This document shows, one piece after another, positions 59,446-64,000 of a DNA stretch of 64,000 nucleotides. Origin of the DNA: Puffinus mauretanicus. Its lineage: Eukaryota; Chordata; Aves; Procellariiformes; Procellariidae. The notes below the pieces were generated by a model. That model saw nothing but the letters and a program-made list of their open reading frames with translations, made no database searches and had not been told where the DNA came from. The position numbers and the translations under genes were made by a program. Location: contig JAJKFH010000205.1 in the NCBI GenBank assembly GCA_023333565.1, positions 558,001 through 622,000 on the forward strand, read 5' to 3'. Numbering within the stretch: position 1 is the first letter of the stretch; each line of letters opens with the position of its first letter.

Positions 59446-60689
59446 AAGGTTGCTCTTTTCATTCTTCTTCCCTTTCCCTCCTTATTCTGGAAATTCCTGG
59501 CAATTTAACACTTAGCTACTTCTTAATGATATTTCCAGAGTTAAGCTGGTTGGTACAACTTGAGAAATGGGATGATTAATAGCTGGGCATATGGGAGCGC
59601 TCTGCAGCCAGGCTGCTACTGTTGCGTTGACCTTGTTTCACAGAGGATGATCTTTTTTAACACCATCGAACTGAAATTAGAACCCAAAGGTGTGGACTTA
59701 GACCTTGCTCCTCCCTACCCCGAACTCTCCTGTGTTTGATGGACTGGCTCATTCTGCTTAACTATGAATGTACGAAAAGCTTCCCTCTTAGGAGCCCAAA
59801 ACTGGGAATATAACTGGAGGTTCCAGTGGATGTAAATTAGAAATGAAGACAGTGATGGAAGAGGGTCACTTTTTTTGTGATAGACAGCCGGTCACTCATC
59901 CCTTACGGAAGCCAAAGGGCTGCTGCTGGAGGGATACAGCAGTCTGAAGTTAGATAAACTCTGGAGTGAAACGTTGCATGGATTACTTTTGAGAGAGTTC
60001 AGAAAGTAATGGAGAAGAAAGTAATTTTCTGATCTGAACACATTTCTAAAGGCACCAAAACAGGGCCCTCACAATCAGCTCTTCTGAAATAAAATACGTC
60101 ATCCTACAACACTGAAAAAAATGTAAAGAGAACATAAAGTACCCAAAGCAGTCAGTGCTTGAGTTTTCAGCTAGAATCAGCACCTCTGACTTGTCTCATC
60201 TAAGCCAATTTTGCCAGGGACTTTTAACATCTAGAGCTCAACCTTGTCAAGGACCTTTTAAAATGTGTGTTTATCAGGTTTGGGGTTTATTTTTTCCTCC
60301 GTTCAGAAAAACTGTCCTCACCATATTTCTCATATATGCAGACTACCACGCCATTGCATTCCTACTCATTTTGGTACCTTAGCACCGGGTACCGCCCAGC
60401 AGCATCTGGCCCCATGCTGCATCTGGGAGCTGGTGTCTTTGCCCTCCTGCTACAGCTGAAAAACTCTTGTCATATTTGAGCCCAACTTATTGTCTCAAGA
60501 CTATTTTAGTTCTGGAACGTGAAGCAAAATATAGAATTTGTGAGAAAAGGTAATCGTAATAGCAGCTGAAACACGCATACACACAGAGGAGAAATTCAGC
60601 TTGCAGGTACTGTAGCCTACATGCTGTCCAGCTCCGCAGACTTATGAAATGAATCCTGATTTACAGGCAGGTAATTAAGAGCAGATCTG

Positions 60690-60850
60690 CTGAGCGAGAA
60701 GGCAGTGTTTCTGCAGCTCCCGTTGCCAGCTGGATCACCCGTCGCAGCATGGTGCTGGCACCGGGGCTGAGCCAGCCCTGCCGGCTCCTCCGCTCAAACA
60801 GCGTTAGCCCCTGGAGCGGGGCTGAGCTGCCCCTCTCTTCTCTGCTTGTC
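60690..60850. promoter_or_regulatory. small GC-rich pocket
   Basis: About 160 bases with elevated GC and around nine CpG, including CACCCGTCGCAGC, GCACCGGGGCTGAG and CTCCGCTCAAACAGCG segments. No gene start was recognised. It may be a small regulatory element. Confidence 0.3.
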
Positions 60851-63800
60851 TTCAGGATCCTCCCTTCAGCTTGAGAGCTCTTTGGCCACCAGCTCTGAGC
60901 TTGCAGGAGGGTTTTTTGGGTTTCTTTTTCTTTGGAAGGAAGGTTTGTAAATGTGATAAATGTAAGACATTGCTTTGCTGAAGGGTTGACATACGGGATG
61001 CCTTCTTAATTCTTTCAAGCCTACATTAATCCTTATTAATACCATTAGCACAATGTATGAGCTGGGGAAAGAGTACGGAAGGAATACATTTTGGTTTGTC
61101 ACACAACTACCTGTTCCACATTCCTATAAATCAAGCAGGAATGGACTTCCATGGTCAAAATCTTTTAAAGCGGGCATATCTGCCCTACAGACCACATGTT
61201 CCTAAGGCAACTTTAAATAAGCTGAGTCAGTGGCTGCTTTTCTGATAGCTCCAGTAGAGAAGCTAACTAAAACCCTCCTCTCCTTAGCCCTACTTCATAG
61301 CAATTAAACTTGACCTCAAGTCAAGTAGCCAGTCTTAGGTTAGCTCCCCCTGCAACTGCCTAAATGCCCACAAAGGCACCCCAGGCTGCTCCCTGCTCCT
61401 GGTGACGTCCGTGAGCGCTGGCTGCCGTCTGATCAGCTTTCTGGGCAGAGTCTGCATGTTTGGGAGATTTTGCAGTCTTCCTTCACGAAGATGGATAGGT
61501 GGGGAAATTAACTGGGAGAGGGGGTTTTACAATGTATTTCATGCTCAGGTCCCAGTTTAGGTCTCCACAGGTTGTAAGCTGTTTAAGCCTGCATTTCCCC
61601 GTCAGCAAAGCATTTCAGCACGTGCACAACTTTTACTTAGCTGATTAAGATTGCTGGCTATGGGACTTACTTAAAGAGGTGCTGTTCCACGTTAGGGATC
61701 CAGCCAGGAGCTTATTAAAAAAACTGCTCCATATTTGCATGTTGAAAGGTGTGAGGGGCAGAAACCAGCTTGCTCTAGATGATGATGTACCTCATCAGAG
61801 GCTGCACTTAGTGTTTCAAGAAAAAAGCAGCTGTCACTCCTGGACAATCTTTAAATCCTTTAGGAATACACAGCCCAATCATACACACCTGCATCAAACA
61901 GTGTTTGCATCTGTATGTTTATGGTTTGTAGTGATCTGGGTTGTGGCATATCCAGGGAGCCAGAAAGCTGCATTTCCAAAGATATATCAGTTACTGAGTA
62001 TTTTGTACAGTTCATCTGCTTCTTTTACTTGATGAAAATGGTAATCACCTTCTGTATCCCACACACTCAAGCTCACATTGATATGAATTTGGAAAATACT
62101 ATATTAAATGATTTATTCCAACTTTATCCATTTCCTAATAATGTAATGAATTATTGATGGGTACTAGGAAAAAGAAAAAGAAGCAGAATAGTATTTCAAC
62201 AGAGGCAGTTATTCAAAAAAGTGAAGTGGAAGGAAAGGGTTTTCCATGCCATCAGATTTTGAGCTTTGAAATATTTTCCTATCCAAAACTAGGACGACAA
62301 TATAAAAACAACTCTCTTCAAGTACTTTTACAAACGGAAGTCTCCCCTACCGCAGGATCTGGCCAATGAATGTGTAAAATCTTCTGCTAAAAATGAAAGG
62401 CAATTTTAAAAATACAAAGAATCTCTTCGGAACAGAAGTCAGAATCTTTTCTAATTTAAAAATTAGAGAGAAGGGAGGTTTGGCAATTAAAACAAATCCT
62501 TGTGAAACATCTAAAAATGAAAAATTTAAACTGAAACTCACCCTTTCACTCAGATAAGTTTGATTTCAATGAATCAACATCTCCTGTGGAAAATATATAA
62601 CTGAACACATCTCAGCTGTGCCTAGTGAGATGAGACTTCATTTCTGACTCCACTTCCAAGGGCCACTCTATTAAAAGATGGGAAGGGAGCCAACAAGCCA
62701 AACTGCACCACTTCTTGGGGAAGGAAAACAAGCAACAAAACTGATTGTTAAAATCTCTGCTGCTACTAACACCTACCAGAATGTGGGAGCAGAGACGGGA
62801 CCAGACCTTCCTTGCAACAACTTGGTAAAACCTAAGAAAAGCAGCAAAGGCTGCGTTCGACTTCTGGTATCTTTGGTGTGCTTGGTGCTTCAGAAACTGA
62901 GCTGTTACAGGACATCAGGGAACGGAATGTGCAAGGCTGAAGTATGAGAGATGCAGAGACTGAAAAGAAAATAAGGAAATAATGCAAATTGTGAAAATCT
63001 GAGGCCCAGTCTTAAGCCCAGTCCTGCTCAGCAGAGCTTTTGTGCCCATTCATGGTGCAAAACCACACGGCCTTGGAAGTGAAGCACTTGCTGAAACTCC
63101 AGCTCTGAGAAGCAAATGAGCTTTGAGCCATACCCTCAACTGTCTTTCTGCTCAATCTATAGGACTTATGTATATACTGAGGGAAGATCACTTTTTTGAG
63201 AAAATTGGTCATGTTCTGCATATCTTTGGGTCCAGTCATTTGCTCTGGCTTTAGCACCACTGTTGTGGCCAACTGCTCCCCCAGCTCCCCCCTGCCCCCA
63301 GATTAAAAAACCTGCACAGGGAATGACTCAACGGAAAAACAAAATAACTCCACAGAGGAGAACTCTAAAAATATGCTCAATTATCTGCAATACAATGACA
63401 GCATTTGATTCAATTTGAGCATTATGGTTTTATTATTTCTCTCCCTGTCAGTGGGATGTCTACTGTGAACAACAATCTCCACGTTTTTTTGACTAAGTAG
63501 GAAATTCACAATGGTAAAGAAAAAAGGTAATGAAATCCTGAAGATGTCTTCTTCCTCTCTTTTAAAGGACTGGTAATGAGAAGGAAACTGGTTATAGTCA
63601 GAGCTGCCAGGCTATCAGATGGAATGAGATTTGAAGGGAAAAAAAATTAATGGCATGCTAAATATGTTGTTGAAATGCACTGGGAATAGCTTCACGTTAA
63701 GAGGAAAACAGCTTAAAATCATGTAAAACGGAGGTCAGGCGTGAGAAGGAATGTGTCTGTAGAGAATTGTGTGCATGCTAAAAGCTGCCCACAAATTCTA

Positions 63801-64000
63801 AATACACACATTGAGAACTGCACAATAATCTGGTCAAACAAGGTTTTCAGAGGGGGAATTATCTGCATCCGCAGCTATTTTGGGGTATAATTCATCACTG
63901 CATACTTTTTCACTTATCACGATCTTGCATTCAGTGACATAAGCAAATATGAGAATGCGGGTCACTACAATTTTTTGCAAAAAAGCAAGAACATGATAAG

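Larger units (their letters stand above)
56840..64000. other. non-coding stretch, no gene recognised
   Basis: Contains one MIR/L2-like tail (58565-58690), a 16-bp A/T palindrome (59430-59445) and a GC-rich pocket (60690-60850). A C-rich run near 63277-63300 has only three G runs on the complement. AT content rises between 62000 and 62600. Open frames do not exceed 117 codons (61679-62032) and none has a recognisable domain. Confidence 0.65.

Noticed and set aside
61310..61327. Everted nuclear-receptor site in ACTTGACCTCAAGTCAAGT
   Set aside because: One half-site is imperfect, and a 7-bp hairpin of this size is expected by chance in 64 kb.
63277..63300. G-quadruplex on the complement
   Set aside because: Only three G runs of sufficient length are present.

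Overview
This window looks like non-coding vertebrate DNA, most likely sauropsid and probably avian. Transposon content is very low. What can be recognised is old: one decayed CR1 reverse-transcriptase fragment, one probable decayed CR1 3' end, several MIR/L2-like tails, and a set of short palindromic fossils of a kind common in bird, crocodile and turtle genomes. No Alu, L1, bacterial or viral features were seen. Microsatellites are few and short. The species and locus cannot be named from the sequence alone.

No protein-coding gene, tRNA, rRNA or known small RNA gene could be supported. The longest open frames are 540 nt (complement of 28606-29145), 459 nt (18480-18938) and 426 nt (complement of 17346-17771). 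They carry no recognisable domain and are about as long as chance allows in 64 kb read in six frames. The window is best read as a gene desert or a very large intron.

Layout: 1-3.9 kb is unremarkable apart from a GC-rich start and a (TG)10. 4-13.4 kb holds palindromic fossils, a MIR/L2 tail, a cluster of stem-loops (7.17-7.37 kb) and a 34-bp tandem duplication. 13.44-13.65 kb is a small CpG-rich pocket. 18.48-19.37 kb is a candidate conserved regulatory block, followed by a MIR copy. 21.9 kb holds a CR1-like 3' end. 24.3-25.6 kb is an AT-rich, homeobox-site-rich stretch followed by a palindrome cluster (25.87-25.94 kb). 28.4-29.15 kb is another candidate conserved block. 34.0 kb has a 17-bp-arm hairpin fused to a tandem repeat. 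40.7-44.1 kb carries three small tandem duplications and an old hairpin. 47.29 kb has a nested hairpin. 49.0-49.5 kb is the CR1 reverse-transcriptase fossil. 51.2-51.7 kb is a third candidate conserved block. 56.16-56.83 kb is the only substantial CpG-rich island. The rest to 64 kb is non-coding, with one MIR-like tail and a GC pocket at 60.7 kb.

If the window has a function it is probably cis-regulatory: CpG-rich pockets and TF-site-rich blocks separated by AT-rich spacer. That is inference and needs cross-species alignment. No new multi-gene system was found. The most checkable unusual items are the hairpins and palindromes, and the orphan CpG island at 56.2-56.8 kb.
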